Assembly: GCA_016800925.1 (NCBI GenBank) | Contig: JABCPU010000068.1 | Span: forward strand, 1 to 64,000 | DNA: 64,000 nt | Direction of reading: 5' to 3' | Source of the DNA: Suillus spraguei | Taxonomy: Eukaryota > Basidiomycota > Agaricomycetes > Boletales > Suillaceae | In this document: positions 1 through 9,306 of the stretch, piece by piece | Numbering within the stretch: the first letter of the stretch is position 1 | Layout of the letters: each line of letters starts with the position of its first letter | Notes under the pieces: generated by a model | What the model was told of the DNA's origin: nothing | Seen by the model: only the letters and a program-made list of their open reading frames with translations | Databases searched by the model: none | Position numbers and translations under genes: made by a program

Positions 1-1637
1 AGAAGCTTACCTGTCGCCAAGCACATTGGCAACTGATTTTGTCTATCTATGACATTGAACTGCATCACGTTGCAGGTACTAAATTGGCAGTACCTGATGC
101 ACTATCTCGCCAGCCTGACTATGATTCCGGTAAAGACGATAACGAGGACCAGACTCTCCTCCCTGACACTCTATTCGTTCGTCTTATTGACACCGACCTC
201 AAGGATGTGTTATCATCCTCTGACCCCCTCGATGACCCTGTTTTCAAAACAGCATCCAATGCCCTTGATGGCGTGTGCCTTCCACCTATGAAGTCAGCAC
301 TCTCTGACTGGAAGATTGAGGAGAACATCCTCTATTTTAAGAATCGTGCCTATATTCCACCGGCACATTGTCCCGATATCCTGAAAAGGTATCATGATCA
401 TCCTACCGCGGGACATCCCGGTAGATTCAAAACCGAAGAACTTGTTAAACGAGAAGCTTGGTGGCCCGCTATGGGCTCCTATATTTGGAAATACATTGAG
501 GGTTGTGCCCTTTGTCAGCAAATGAAAGCCGATACGCATCCTGTTCGACCACTGCTTGCCCTGATACCCTCGTCTGTAACTCGCCCCTTTTCCCAGGTCT
601 CTGTTGATCTTATCACCGACCTCCCTGTCTCTGGAGGCTTTGACAGTATCATGGTCATGGTAGACCATGGCCTTATGAAGGGGGTAATTATTATCCCTTG
701 TCTGAAAACCGTCACTTCCGAAGGAATTGCTAAACTATTTTTGAAACACGTTTACCGACAATTTGGACTCCATGACAAAGTCATCTCGGATCGAGGTCCG
801 CAGTTCCTATCGCGCTTCTCTAAAGAGCTTGCCCAACTTCTCGACTACATCATTGCTCCATCTACGGCTTATCACCCTCAGACTGATGGTCAAACTGAAA
901 GGCTTAATCAAGAACTTGAAACATACCTATGCATCTATTGCCACAACAATCCTGAAGATTGGGTAGAACACCTATCAATCGCTGAATTCGTCCACAACCA
1001 CCGAAAACACGATGCAAGGAATGCATCACCCTTTTATCTGATGATGGGATATGAACCACATGCTATCCCTCACCTGATCCCTGATTCATCCGTCCCCGCA
1101 GCAGAAGATCGAGTGCGATCCCTGCAGAAGATAAGAGAAGAAGCAATCGCCTGCCATAACATCGCAATGCAAACAATGGCTGAACGATCCCGAGGAGATA
1201 AGTACACCCCATGGAAGATCGGAGATAAGGTTTGGCTATCTGCCGCTAATCTTAGACTCAAACTCCCATCAAGGAAACTTGCGCCAAAACGATATGGACC
1301 TTTCCCGATCATCGATGTCTTATCGCCCATCACATTCACATTCAAGCTCCCTCCGCAGTGGAAAATTCATCCTACGTTCCATGCTTCCATCTTATCATCC
1401 TATAGCAAAACAGACGTACACGGCCTGAACTTCCCCGAACCACCACCTGACATCAAAGAAGAAGAAGAAGAATATGAAGTAGAAGCAATTCTTTCTCACA
1501 AAGGAACCAGAATTCGCCGACGCTATCTTGTTTCCTGGAAAGGATATTCATCGGGAGATAACGAGTGGCTCCCAGAAAAGAACTTGAAAAACTCCACTCA
1601 AATCTTGAATGCTTATAAGAAGCAACACTCCCTCTGA
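1..1637 (+). CDS. Copy A: gypsy Pol C-terminus (RNase H end, integrase, chromodomain), 5' partial
   Basis: The frame is already open at base 3 and starts within the end of RNase H (the tail reads DALSRQPD, typical of the RNase H-integrase linker). Counting from the codon at 39, an H2C2 zinc-binding region lies at about residues 119-159 (His119/His125, Cys156/Cys159). The integrase core carries the acidic triad Asp190, Asp251, Glu287, with the expected 35 residues between the last two (motifs ISDRGPQFL and TDGQTERLNQE). A chromodomain closes the protein at about residues 480-525, with the aromatic/WKG pattern YLVSWKGY. That domain is the hallmark of chromoviruses, which it targets to particular chromatin. 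The reading frame is intact through the visible part. The integrase joins the cDNA copy to host DNA. Confidence 0.93.
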   Translation, partial: KLTCRQAHWQLILSIYDIELHHVAGTKLAVPDALSRQPDYDSGKDDNEDQTLLPDTLFVRLIDTDLKDVLSSSDPLDDPVFKTASNALDGVCLPPMKSALSDWKIEENILYFKNRAYIPPAHCPDILKRYHDHPTAGHPGRFKTEELVKREAWWPAMGSYIWKYIEGCALCQQMKADTHPVRPLLALIPSSVTRPFSQVSVDLITDLPVSGGFDSIMVMVDHGLMKGVIIIPCLKTVTSEGIAKLFLKHVYRQFGLHDKVISDRGPQFLSRFSKELAQLLDYIIAPSTAYHPQTDGQTERLNQELETYLCIYCHNNPEDWVEHLSIAEFVHNHRKHDARNASPFYLMMGYEPHAIPHLIPDSSVPAAEDRVRSLQKIREEAIACHNIAMQTMAERSRGDKYTPWKIGDKVWLSAANLRLKLPSRKLAPKRYGPFPIIDVLSPITFTFKLPPQWKIHPTFHASILSSYSKTDVHGLNFPEPPPDIKEEEEEYEVEAILSHKGTRIRRRYLVSWKGYSSGDNEWLPEKNLKNSTQILNAYKKQHSL

Positions 1638-1692
1638 TTATTCTCCAGTCAATCAAATCGCACCAGCACTTGACTAACTAACACCGCTCCAA

Positions 1693-3161
1693 ATGTCTTT
1701 CCCCACTGCATACATCACCCCCGTCACTGTTGCCAACAATGACTCCAACTCCGATGCAGAAAACTACGGAACCCTTACCACTGAAATCGACAACACTTCC
1801 TACATTGAAGCTGCCCTTCTATGCGAAGGACATGCTCTCAAAATAGAAAGAATCCTCACTGAAAGAGGCACCTTCCCCGCTTTACTCCTGTTAACATCAT
1901 TCGCACTGCAGCCCTCATTGAAGCCACTGCCAATGAAACCACAGAAATCACATACCGCCATCACATCCTTCATCTTCAAAAACGCATTCGTTCTTACGCT
2001 ATGCTGTTGCTTCCCAATTCTTTTAAAAGCGATGTTGAAGAAGCTATTCACATCGTGGCCGAACGTCGAGCAGGTGTTGCTCGACCTCCCTCTCTGCAGG
2101 AAGATACGCCACTTCCTATTCCAGCACCCTCTTCTTCGCGCATGTATTCTAGTCTTGATGCCCTTGCTGGCTTATGTACTGCTGTCCAAGAGATCAGACA
2201 GCTCACCAATGCAGTCGTCGAAACCATCCAGCGATCAGTCACTGAAACCAGAGCAGCCAGAAATTTAGTTGAAGAAGCCATTACTGATTTACAACAAACT
2301 CAAGCCGATCTCGCCTCTCCATGAACCCCATCTCCTATTGAGCAATCAACTTCACCACCCCTCGATATAATATCCCATGATCACCCCGCATGGCTATATG
2401 AGCCCTGCACAGAAGAGCAATGTGAAGCGGTGAAAATACTAGGAGTTCCTGCCACTGAATTAGTAGCACTAGGTCCTCAACTTTGCGACCTTCATATTCA
2501 TCCTCCTATGTCCATTCCGTCATCATTTGGTCCAATGGATCCTGTCTCGCCAGTTTTAGTAAAAGACCTCAGCATAACCACTCCCTCTTCTTCTAACAAA
2601 CTTCTTGCGGTTGCTGAACGAGGAACCACCCCTGACCTCCCAATGTCAGCATACACTCTCACCCCTGCCCAGCAGGCGCAGCTCAGGTGCGACAACACCC
2701 TTGCCTTAAAATGTATGAAACGGAATAAAGGGAAGAAGCGCGCCAGATCCACTAGTCCCAAACCCATCGTTTCACCATCGCCATTACGTATGTCAGTCTC
2801 CAATCCTGATGAAAACATGAAATGCCGCGTTTGTGGACTACTTGGGCATCGTCAGAAGAACTGTGCGGAATACCAGTGCAGGATTTGCAGATACTGGTCA
2901 CCTACCCATCTATCCATTTATTGTCCTCAACGAGTTGGGACTCCTCCCTTTACATTAACTTGGAAAGATGACGGATTCTATGACGTGCTTCATTCTTGGG
3001 AACGAAAGCTTGATGATGAACAAAGTCAAGCAAAGAAAAGAAGGGACTCTAAACGGCGCGCCGGTGCTGAAGAAGCTGCGTATATGAGGAGTGGGTCCTT
3101 TGCTGATGAGGACTACGAGTATAGCGACGATCCTATTTACTATGCTAACCAGAGCGAGTAA
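1693..3161 (+). pseudogene. Copy A: zinc-knuckle ORF downstream of pol, broken by frameshift and nonsense
   Basis: An ATG at 1693 begins an ORF 56 bp after the Pol stop, starting MSFPTAYITP. The homologous ORF of copy B is open in this part. Copy A has lost one base near 1889 (CTCCTG-TTAAC against CTCCTTGTCAAC in copy B) and has TGA at 2322-2324 where copy B has CGA. The frame then continues to 3161. The C-terminal part holds a classical CCHC knuckle (C-x2-C-x4-H-x4-C, reading CRVCGLLGHRQKNC), then a second cysteine/histidine cluster spaced C-x2-C-x6-H-x4-C, then a basic and acidic tail. The knuckles suggest nucleic-acid binding, as in Gag nucleocapsid. Whether this is a displaced gag or an accessory protein cannot be told from sequence alone. 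As it stands it cannot give the full protein. Confidence 0.8.
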
Positions 3162-3180
3162 AGTCGGTGACTTTACCTGT

Positions 3181-3190
3181 AAAAAGGGGG
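3181..3190 (+). other. Polypurine tract of copy A
   Basis: AAAAAGGGGG lies 3 bp before the LTR start TGTTACA. This is the standard position of the plus-strand primer of LTR retroelements. The same arrangement is seen before the LTR of copy B. Confidence 0.75.
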
Positions 3191-3193
3191 TAA

Positions 3194-3348
3194 TGTTACA
3201 ATTGTACGTGCCCCTGTTATTTTCTCTTTGTTTCCTTTACTTGTATATTACATAACGAACTCTGACTCACATGCTCAATGCATCTGTACTATAGTTGCCT
3301 TCCTTCTTTGGATACGCACTTACATTCTCACGACTCTCTTGGTCCATG
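3194..3348 (+). repeat. Truncated 3' LTR of copy A
   Basis: It begins TGTTACAATTGTACGTGCCC and matches 5773-5929 almost throughout, with scattered substitutions and small indels. It stops abruptly at GGTCCATG, where integrase-coding sequence takes over, whereas the copy B LTR continues CGCACATATTGACC. The missing part includes the TATTTAA-like promoter box seen in copy B, so this LTR is not a complete promoter. Confidence 0.85.
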
Positions 3349-4211
3349 ACAAAGGCATCTCGGATCGAGGTCCACAATTCCTATCCTGCTTCTCCAAAGA
3401 GCTTGCCCGACTTCTCAACTACATTATCGCCCCATCTACAGCTTATCACCCTCAGACTGATGGCCAAACTGAGAGGCTCAATCAAGAACTAGAAATGTAC
3501 TTGCATATCTATTGCCACAATAATCCTGAAGATTGGATGGAACACCTACCAATCGCCAAATTCATCCACAACCACCGAAAACACGATGCAAGGAATGCAT
3601 CACCTTTCTATCTCATGATGGGATATGAACCACGTGCCATCCCTCACCTAATCCCCGATTCATCTGTCCCTGCAGCAGAAGATCGAGTACGATCCCTGCA
3701 GAAGATAAGAGAAGAAGCAATTGCCTGCCATAACATTGCGATGCAGACAATGGCCGAACGATCCCGAGGAGAGAAATACATTCCATGGAAGATCGGAGAT
3801 AAGGTCTGGCTATCTGCCGCTAATCTTAGACTCAAACTCCCATCGCGGAAACTTGCACCGAAGCGATACGGACCTTTCCCGATCATCAATGTCTTATCAC
3901 CTATCACATTCACGCTCAAACTCCCTCCACAATGGAAAATTCATCCCACTTTCCATGCTTCTGTCTTATCATCCTATAGCAAAACAGACGTACACGGCCC
4001 AAACTTCCCCAAACCACCACCTGACATCATTGAAGAAGAAGAAGGATACAAAGTAGAAGCAATTCTTTCTCACAAAGGAACCGGCATTCGCCGACGCTAT
4101 CTTGTTTCCTGGAAAGGATATTCTTCGGGAGATAACAAGTGGCTCCCAGAAAAGAACTTGAAGAACTCCGCTCGAATCTTGAATGCTTATAAGAAGCAAC
4201 ATTCCCTCTGA
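3349..4211 (+). pseudogene. Copy B: 5'-truncated integrase core plus chromodomain
   Basis: Homology to copy A integrase resumes at the codons for DKGISDRGPQFL, directly after the LTR fragment. The zinc-binding H2C2 domain and the first catalytic aspartate are therefore absent. The second aspartate and the glutamate of the DD35E triad, the C-terminal domain and the chromodomain remain open to the stop at 4211. An open frame upstream (from 3228) is LTR sequence read through by chance. The fragment cannot make an active integrase. High identity to copy A over this stretch allows a base-by-base comparison of the two. Confidence 0.88.
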
Positions 4212-4267
4212 TTATTCTTCAGTCAATCAAACCGCACAAGCACTTGATCAACTAGCACCATTTCGAA

Positions 4268-5602
4268 ATGTCTTTCCCCACTGCTTACATCACTCCCATC
4301 ACCATTGCCAACAATGACTCTGATTCCAATGCAGAAAACTATGGAACCCTTGCCACCAAAATCGACAACATCTCCTATATTGAAGCCACCCTTCTATGTG
4401 AAGGACATGCTCTCGAAATTGAGAGAATCCTCACCGAAAGGGGTGCCTTCCCCGCTCTACTCCTTGTCAACATCATCCGTACCGCCGCCCTCATCGAAAC
4501 TACCATTAATGAGACCACAGAAATCACATATCGCCAGCGCATCTTACATCTACAAAAATGTATTTGTTCTTATGCTATGCTGTTGCTTCCCCGTTCTTTT
4601 AAGAATGATGTTGAAGAAGCTATTCACATCATGGCCGAACGTCGAGCAGGTGTTGCTCGACCTCCCACTCTGCAAGGAAATACGAACCCACTTCCAGTCC
4701 CTCCACCCTCTTCTTCGCACATTTATTCTAACATTGATGCCTTTACTGGCTTATACACTGCAGTTCAAGAAATTGGACAGCTCACCAATGCAGTTGTCGA
4801 AACCATCCAGCAATCGGTCGTTGAAACAAGAGCAGCCAGAAATTTAGTCGAAGAAGCCATCACCAATTTACAGCAAACACAAGCAGACCTCACCTCCCCA
4901 CGAACCCCATCTCCCATCGAGAGACCAACTTCATTGCCTTCTGTCACAGTCACCCACGATCATCCCGCATGGTTATATGAACCTTGCACAGAAGAACAGT
5001 GTGAGGCCGTGAAAATATTAGGAGTCCCTGTCACTGAGTTAGTAACACTTGGTCCCCGACTCCATGACCTCCATATTCACCCTCCAATGTCCATTCCGGC
5101 ATCATTTGGTCCAATGGACCCCGTCTCGCCAGTTCTAGTAAAGGACTTCGGCATAACATCCCCTTCCTCCTCTAGTGAACTCATCGCGGTTGCTGAACAA
5201 GCAACTACTCCTGATCTCCCAACGTCGGCATACACCCTCACCGCCAAACAGCAGGTGCAGCTTAGACGAGACAACACTGTCGCTTTGAGTCATATGGCGC
5301 GACGGAAAGGAAAGAAACACACCAGATCCACTAGTCCCAAACCTATTATTTCACCATCACCCTTACGCATGTCTATCTCTAACACTGATGAGAATATGAA
5401 GTGTCGACTCTGTGGTATCATCGGACATCGGCAAAAGAACTGCCCTGACTACCAGTGCCGAATTTGCCTACAGCACGCCCCTACTCATTTCTCCATCTAC
5501 TGTCCTCAGCAAGTCGGGACTCCTCCATTCACATTAACTTGGAAGGATGACGGGTTCTATGACACACTTCGCTCTTGGGAACTACAGCTTGACGATGAAT
5601 GA
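4268..5602 (+). CDS. Copy B: zinc-knuckle ORF downstream of pol (444 aa, C-terminus cut short)
   Basis: The ATG at 4268 matches the copy A start (MSFPTAYITP). The frame is open for 444 codons: an acidic start, a helical region rich in Glu/Ala/Leu at about residues 30-200, a proline/serine-rich middle, and a C-terminal CCHC knuckle (CRLCGIIGHRQKNC) followed by the C-x2-C-x6-H-x4-C cluster. TGA at 5600-5602 replaces the CAA codon of copy A, and related coding sequence continues to a TAA at 5738-5740, so about 45 residues of the tail are lost. Zinc knuckles of this type bind RNA or single-stranded DNA in retroelement nucleocapsids. No protease or envelope-like membrane segment is visible. Confidence 0.8.
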   Translation: MSFPTAYITPITIANNDSDSNAENYGTLATKIDNISYIEATLLCEGHALEIERILTERGAFPALLLVNIIRTAALIETTINETTEITYRQRILHLQKCICSYAMLLLPRSFKNDVEEAIHIMAERRAGVARPPTLQGNTNPLPVPPPSSSHIYSNIDAFTGLYTAVQEIGQLTNAVVETIQQSVVETRAARNLVEEAITNLQQTQADLTSPRTPSPIERPTSLPSVTVTHDHPAWLYEPCTEEQCEAVKILGVPVTELVTLGPRLHDLHIHPPMSIPASFGPMDPVSPVLVKDFGITSPSSSSELIAVAEQATTPDLPTSAYTLTAKQQVQLRRDNTVALSHMARRKGKKHTRSTSPKPIISPSPLRMSISNTDENMKCRLCGIIGHRQKNCPDYQCRICLQHAPTHFSIYCPQQVGTPPFTLTWKDDGFYDTLRSWELQLDDE

Positions 5603-5772
5603 ACTCGAGCAGCAAAAAGGTGGGACTCTAAACGATGTGCTGGTGCTGAAGAAGCCGCATACATGAGGAGCAGGTCATTCATTTATGAGGACTACAAGTA
5701 TAGCGATGATCCCATTTACTATGCTAATCAGGACAAGTAAAGTCAGTGACTTTACGTGTAAAACGGGGGTAA

Positions 5773-5929
5773 TGTTACAATCGTACGTGCCCCTATTCAT
5801 TTTCTCTTTGTCTCCTTTACTTGTATATTATATCATGTGACTCTGACTCATATGCTCAACGCATCTGTACTATAGTTGCCTTCCTCCTTTGGATACGCAC
5901 TTACGTTCTCACATCTCTCTTGGTCCATG
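5773..5929 (+). repeat. 3' LTR of copy B (part alignable to copy A LTR)
   Basis: It starts TGTTACAATCG three bases after the purine run AAACGGGGG (5761-5769). The alignable part ends at GGTCCATG (5929), where copy A is cut. LTR sequence evidently continues, since a TATTTAA promoter-like box follows at about 5933-5940. The right end is not fixed: ACA ends near 6090 and near 6177 are both possible, and no matching 5' LTR is present to decide. Confidence 0.8.
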
Positions 5930-7280
5930 CGCACATATTGACCTATTTAAGCACGTTGTATTACGCTTGATACTTCACTTTAATCTTACTGGGTTTTACC
6001 TGGAATCTCTTTCGCTTAGGTCTCCAACCTAAGTCGTCTTGAATCGTCTCTAAGTCTAAGCACTTCTTAGTCTTAGTCTCTATTCTCACAGAACCTCTTA
6101 GACTCATCTTTGAGGCCGAACCCTTGATCGTACTCGGAATGTGTTCCTTGTACTTTCACCTTGTCCTCTTCTGGACATTGTAGAACTTCCCAGCAGACCG
6201 TCTGTGTCTTTTCACTGTCGCTGGTGATGCCACCCCAGTTCATAACAAAGTCACTGCCCTGAACCAGCCTTTTATCTACTTCGAGTTCTTCAACTTTTCT
6301 CAGTCATCAGTCGGCAATGTTGATTATCTTCATGTTGTTGCTCCAGCTCATGTGACCGACATGTTTCTTGTTCACCACTGAAACGAAGAAACTAGCGCTG
6401 GCCTAAGTATAAGCGCAGCGTTAATCCTACTGAAGGCGCAAGTGAGATGTTCAACCCAAGAGGACTGCAAATAGAAGCAATTTCTTCAAAATTAGTGCGA
6501 AGGAAACAATGAAGTACTAATATGGCAACGAGAATTCCGACTTCTGAGGTTAGCAGCAGTAGCAGTATATCGGCGGTACTAGCGCGGTGTCAGCGGTACA
6601 TGCGCGGTAAGGATAGCTGCAATGGTTAGCTAGTGAGAGCAAGAACAAAGTTATTTGGGCAAGACAAAAATGTTATTACTACCGGCAGTGCAGTAGCGTA
6701 GCAGCAACTCCATATGTGAATAACTTTGCAGACAAAGAGACTTTCCACGCTATTCTCAGTTACCAATAGTTCCCCACCCTGTAGAAGTATCGGTACAAAT
6801 CAAATATACCATCACGTGTTTAAGATATGATTATTGTACATCATGATTTGAGATAGTATGATCATGCATCTAAGAAGAAAGGGAGAACGGGTGGGAAAGT
6901 TGTCGCTAGCTCGCGTGGCTTTCGCGTACGTCGCGTAGGGCCATGTGGTTTTCGCTTATGCTCGCGTGCGTTTCGGTTAGCTCGCTTAATTTCTCGCGTG
7001 GTTTTTTCAAGTGCCGACTGTTGTCCCATTGTGTGATTCCGTGATTTGGTCACGTGACTGCATAGCTGCCATGGGTTGTCTGAAGCTGGGGTAAAATCAA
7101 ATTATTAGGATGGAGCTGAGGCCAGGGAGCCAAAGGGAGTGTGAAGCCAAAAGTGAAGTAAAAAAGGAGTGCAAAAAAGTGGAAAGCAAAAAAGGAGGGT
7201 ACCAGGTTGGAAGTTGCCAGCAGGCTGGAAGTGTCCTCCCCCACCCTCAGGAAAAATCTTCTGATAGATTTCTCTTAAAT
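5930..7280. other. Rest of LTR B, then non-coding DNA with one small coding-like fragment
   Basis: The first 150-250 bp are pyrimidine-rich LTR sequence. At 6184-6381 a 65-codon open stretch ends in TGA and reads like a C-terminal exon (it contains FIYFEFFNFSQSSVGN). It matches nothing I recognise and has no start or partner exons, so it may be the stump of a gene interrupted by the retroelement. From 6400 to 7280 I see no gene. An ATTATTAGGATG motif near 7104 belongs to the repeat family described further on. Confidence 0.4.
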
Positions 7281-7419
7281 TGATTATATTTTGGCTATCA
7301 AAGAACTGAACTTTGTCATGTGAAAAATCATGTTATTTGTTTCAAAAGCTGCTATGATCATTAGGATGGAGAGATGGGGGGACAGAAGAGCATGGGGAGA
7401 AAGAATGAATGCATGGAAG

Positions 7420-7687
7420 ATGGGTGATGGGTGATGGGTGATGGGTGATATGCAGGAGACAGGGAAGATGGGAGATGAGAGATGGGAGACAGGAGACAGA
7501 GAGATGGAGATGGGGAGATGGGGGAGATGGGGAGATGGGAGAGATGGGAGATGGGAGATGGGAGAGATGGGAGATGGGGGAGATGGGGGGGATGGGAGAT
7601 GGTGAGACGGGAGGGATGGGAGATGGGAGAGATGAGAGATGGTAGATGGGGGAGATGGGGAAGATGGGAGATGGGAGATGGGAGATG

Positions 7688-7734
<47 letters not shown>

Positions 7735-7736
7735 TG

Positions 7737-7771
<35 letters not shown>

Positions 7772-7772
7772 T

Positions 7773-7818
<46 letters not shown>

Positions 7819-8005
7819 GATGGGAGACAGGGGAGATGGGGGAGATGGGGAGATGGGGGATGGGGGAGATGGGGAGATGGGAGATGGGAGGTGGGAGATG
7901 GGAGACGGGAGGTGGGAGACGGGAGATGGGAGGTGGGAGACGGGAGATGGGAGGTGGGAGATGGGAGACGGGAGGTGGGAGACGGGAGACAGGAGACGGG
8001 AGACG

Positions 8006-8038
<33 letters not shown>

Positions 8039-8105
8039 TGGGAGACGGGAGACACAAGATGGGAGACAGCAGACTGGTAAGAGGAGATGGGAGACAGGAG
8101 ATGGG
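7420..8105. repeat. 7-bp purine minisatellite, consensus GGGAGAY/AGGAGAC
   Basis: About 690 bp are built from head-to-tail heptamers GGGAGAT, GGGAGAC, AGGAGAC and GGGAGGT, preceded by a few copies of GATGGGT. The plus strand is almost pure purine with repeated GGG runs. Because 7 is not a multiple of 3 and the unit lacks stops, several frames on both strands stay open for 80-275 codons (Leu-Pro-Ser-Pro-type repeats on minus, Gly-Asp-Arg-type on plus). These are not genes. Blocks of one variant (for example consecutive AGGAGAC) suggest local expansion of sub-arrays by slippage. Confidence 0.95.
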
Positions 8106-8367
8106 ACACTTGCATGATTTTGTTGTGTGACAACTTAATACTGTTGCCCCCTATTAAAACTTGACACAAAAGATTTATTCAAGTTAATATTTTGCAGTAA
8201 ATGATTTAAAAAAATCAAAATCAAATGCAATGACATGAGGATGAGATGGGCAATATAAACTCACAAAGATGGTGATGTGGTACTTTTACTTCTGTCAAAA
8301 TATTGGTCAAAGTTATAATTTATTTCAAAACCTATTATCATTATTGAAGAGAATTATTAGGATGAAG

Positions 8368-8425
8368 CCAAGGCCAGGAAGGCAAAAAGAGTGCGAAGCA
8401 CTCTTTTTGCCTTCCTGTGCCTTGG
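8368..8425. repeat. Long hairpin repeat 1
   Basis: Two arms flank a GAA loop. The inner 19 bp (AGGAAGGCAAAAAGAGTGC) pair perfectly, and the outer 8-9 bp pair with one or two mismatches (CCAAGGCC against GTGCCTTGG). It follows AATTATTAGGATGAAG, which also precedes hairpin 2 and occurs near 7104 and, in part, 7358. This suggests a small non-autonomous repeat family. Confidence 0.85.
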
Positions 8426-8449
8426 GCAAACAGAATTATTAGGATGAAG

Positions 8450-8505
8450 CCTTGGCCAGGGAGCAAAAGGAGTGCGAAGCACTCCTTTGCTTCCTGTGCC
8501 GAAGG
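8450..8505. repeat. Long hairpin repeat 2, related to repeat 1
   Basis: It has the same AATTATTAGGATGAAGC lead and the same GAGTGC-GAA-GCACTC core, with arms of about 26 bp carrying several mismatches and a one-base length difference. It lies 24 bp after hairpin 1 and is an independent, diverged copy of the module. Confidence 0.8.
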
Positions 8506-9306
8506 CACAACGGGTGGTGGACTCGTTCGAGATATGATCGCTTATTGGGCATTATGGCACGTCCAAAATTTTCGGAACCCAACGGAACCTTTATTCTTAA
8601 GCGATGCTACAGGACACTACGGGCTACTACAGCCGTTTGGAAAGAAGCACCGTGCTACAGACCTTTTGCTCGGCTGTAGGTTTCCTGATGCTGATCCCTT
8701 GTGAGAGTTCACTATTGACTGCAAACAAAAACGTCATACGATGGATCACATTCAGTGGTACGTAATGGCAATTTTCCCCCCGACTCGGAAGCTTGCGACC
8801 TGCAGGCTGCTACATGTTAGCTTAAGTGGAGTTGCATGTCTCGGACAAATGAACGAGAACCTCTACTCTCCAGGCGGGCGTACACGCTGATGCGCTGGCA
8901 CAAACGCTGCCATAGTACTTGACTGGCCTGACATGATATAACTACCACTTTCAAAGGGTGTGACTGATATAAGTACAGTTAACATGCAGAATAAACACTT
9001 AAAGCAGTCGGTAATATTGCTCTTGCTCACTTGTTGGATGGAAGATACTGACGAACGCCACCTCTAGATATGTCATTCTGATTTGTCCACTGGTTCACTG
9101 GTGAAGAAGACGGGGAACAGGAGCAAATAATGAAGCATGCTAAAATACTAGACACTGAGGTAGACTTAACTAGGCACTAATCTTCGTTACTTGGACACTA
9201 TTGCCCCAACACCTCCCAGGGCCTAGCGAATATCTCCTCGACTCCGTGGAAGAAAGTAAGGATCAGACACTCCAGTGGAATGCTCTCGGGTAAAGACACG
9301 CAAATA
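8506..9306. other. Gene-poor interval downstream of RPA49
   Basis: A short open stretch near 8510-8700 has no recognisable motif, and its two overlapping frames are equally open. I see no RNA gene and no convincing exon. The last part probably holds the 3' untranslated region of RPA49. Confidence 0.4.

Larger units (their letters stand above)
1..5929 (+). mobile_element. Two stacked Ty3/gypsy chromovirus copies (A and B), both partial
   Basis: Copy A runs from before the window to a truncated 3' LTR ending at 3348. Copy B follows immediately, starting inside integrase, and ends in its own 3' LTR from 5773. Both copies show the same order: integrase with chromodomain, a short spacer, a second ORF ending in zinc knuckles, a polypurine tract, then an LTR beginning TGTTACA. 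The two copies are closely similar over about 2.4 kb but differ by many substitutions, so they are not a recent exact duplication. No 5' LTR, gag or reverse transcriptase is visible here. The element limit on the right is at least 5929 and probably some 250 bp further. Confidence 0.88.

Noticed and set aside
3228..3348. 5' extension of the copy B integrase ORF
   Set aside because: This part is LTR sequence that happens to be open in the same frame; homology to integrase starts only at 3349.
7284..8169. Long overlapping ORFs on both strands (up to 275 codons)
   Set aside because: They are produced by a 7-bp stop-free tandem repeat; five or more frames are open at once and the products are simple heptapeptide repeats.
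8368..8505. Hairpins as a Helitron 3' end
   Set aside because: The hairpins are too long and no CTRR terminus follows at the expected distance; no Rep/helicase coding sequence nearby.
8417..8704. ORF of 95 codons after the hairpin repeats
   Set aside because: No motif, a second frame is equally open, and its first part lies inside the hairpin repeat.
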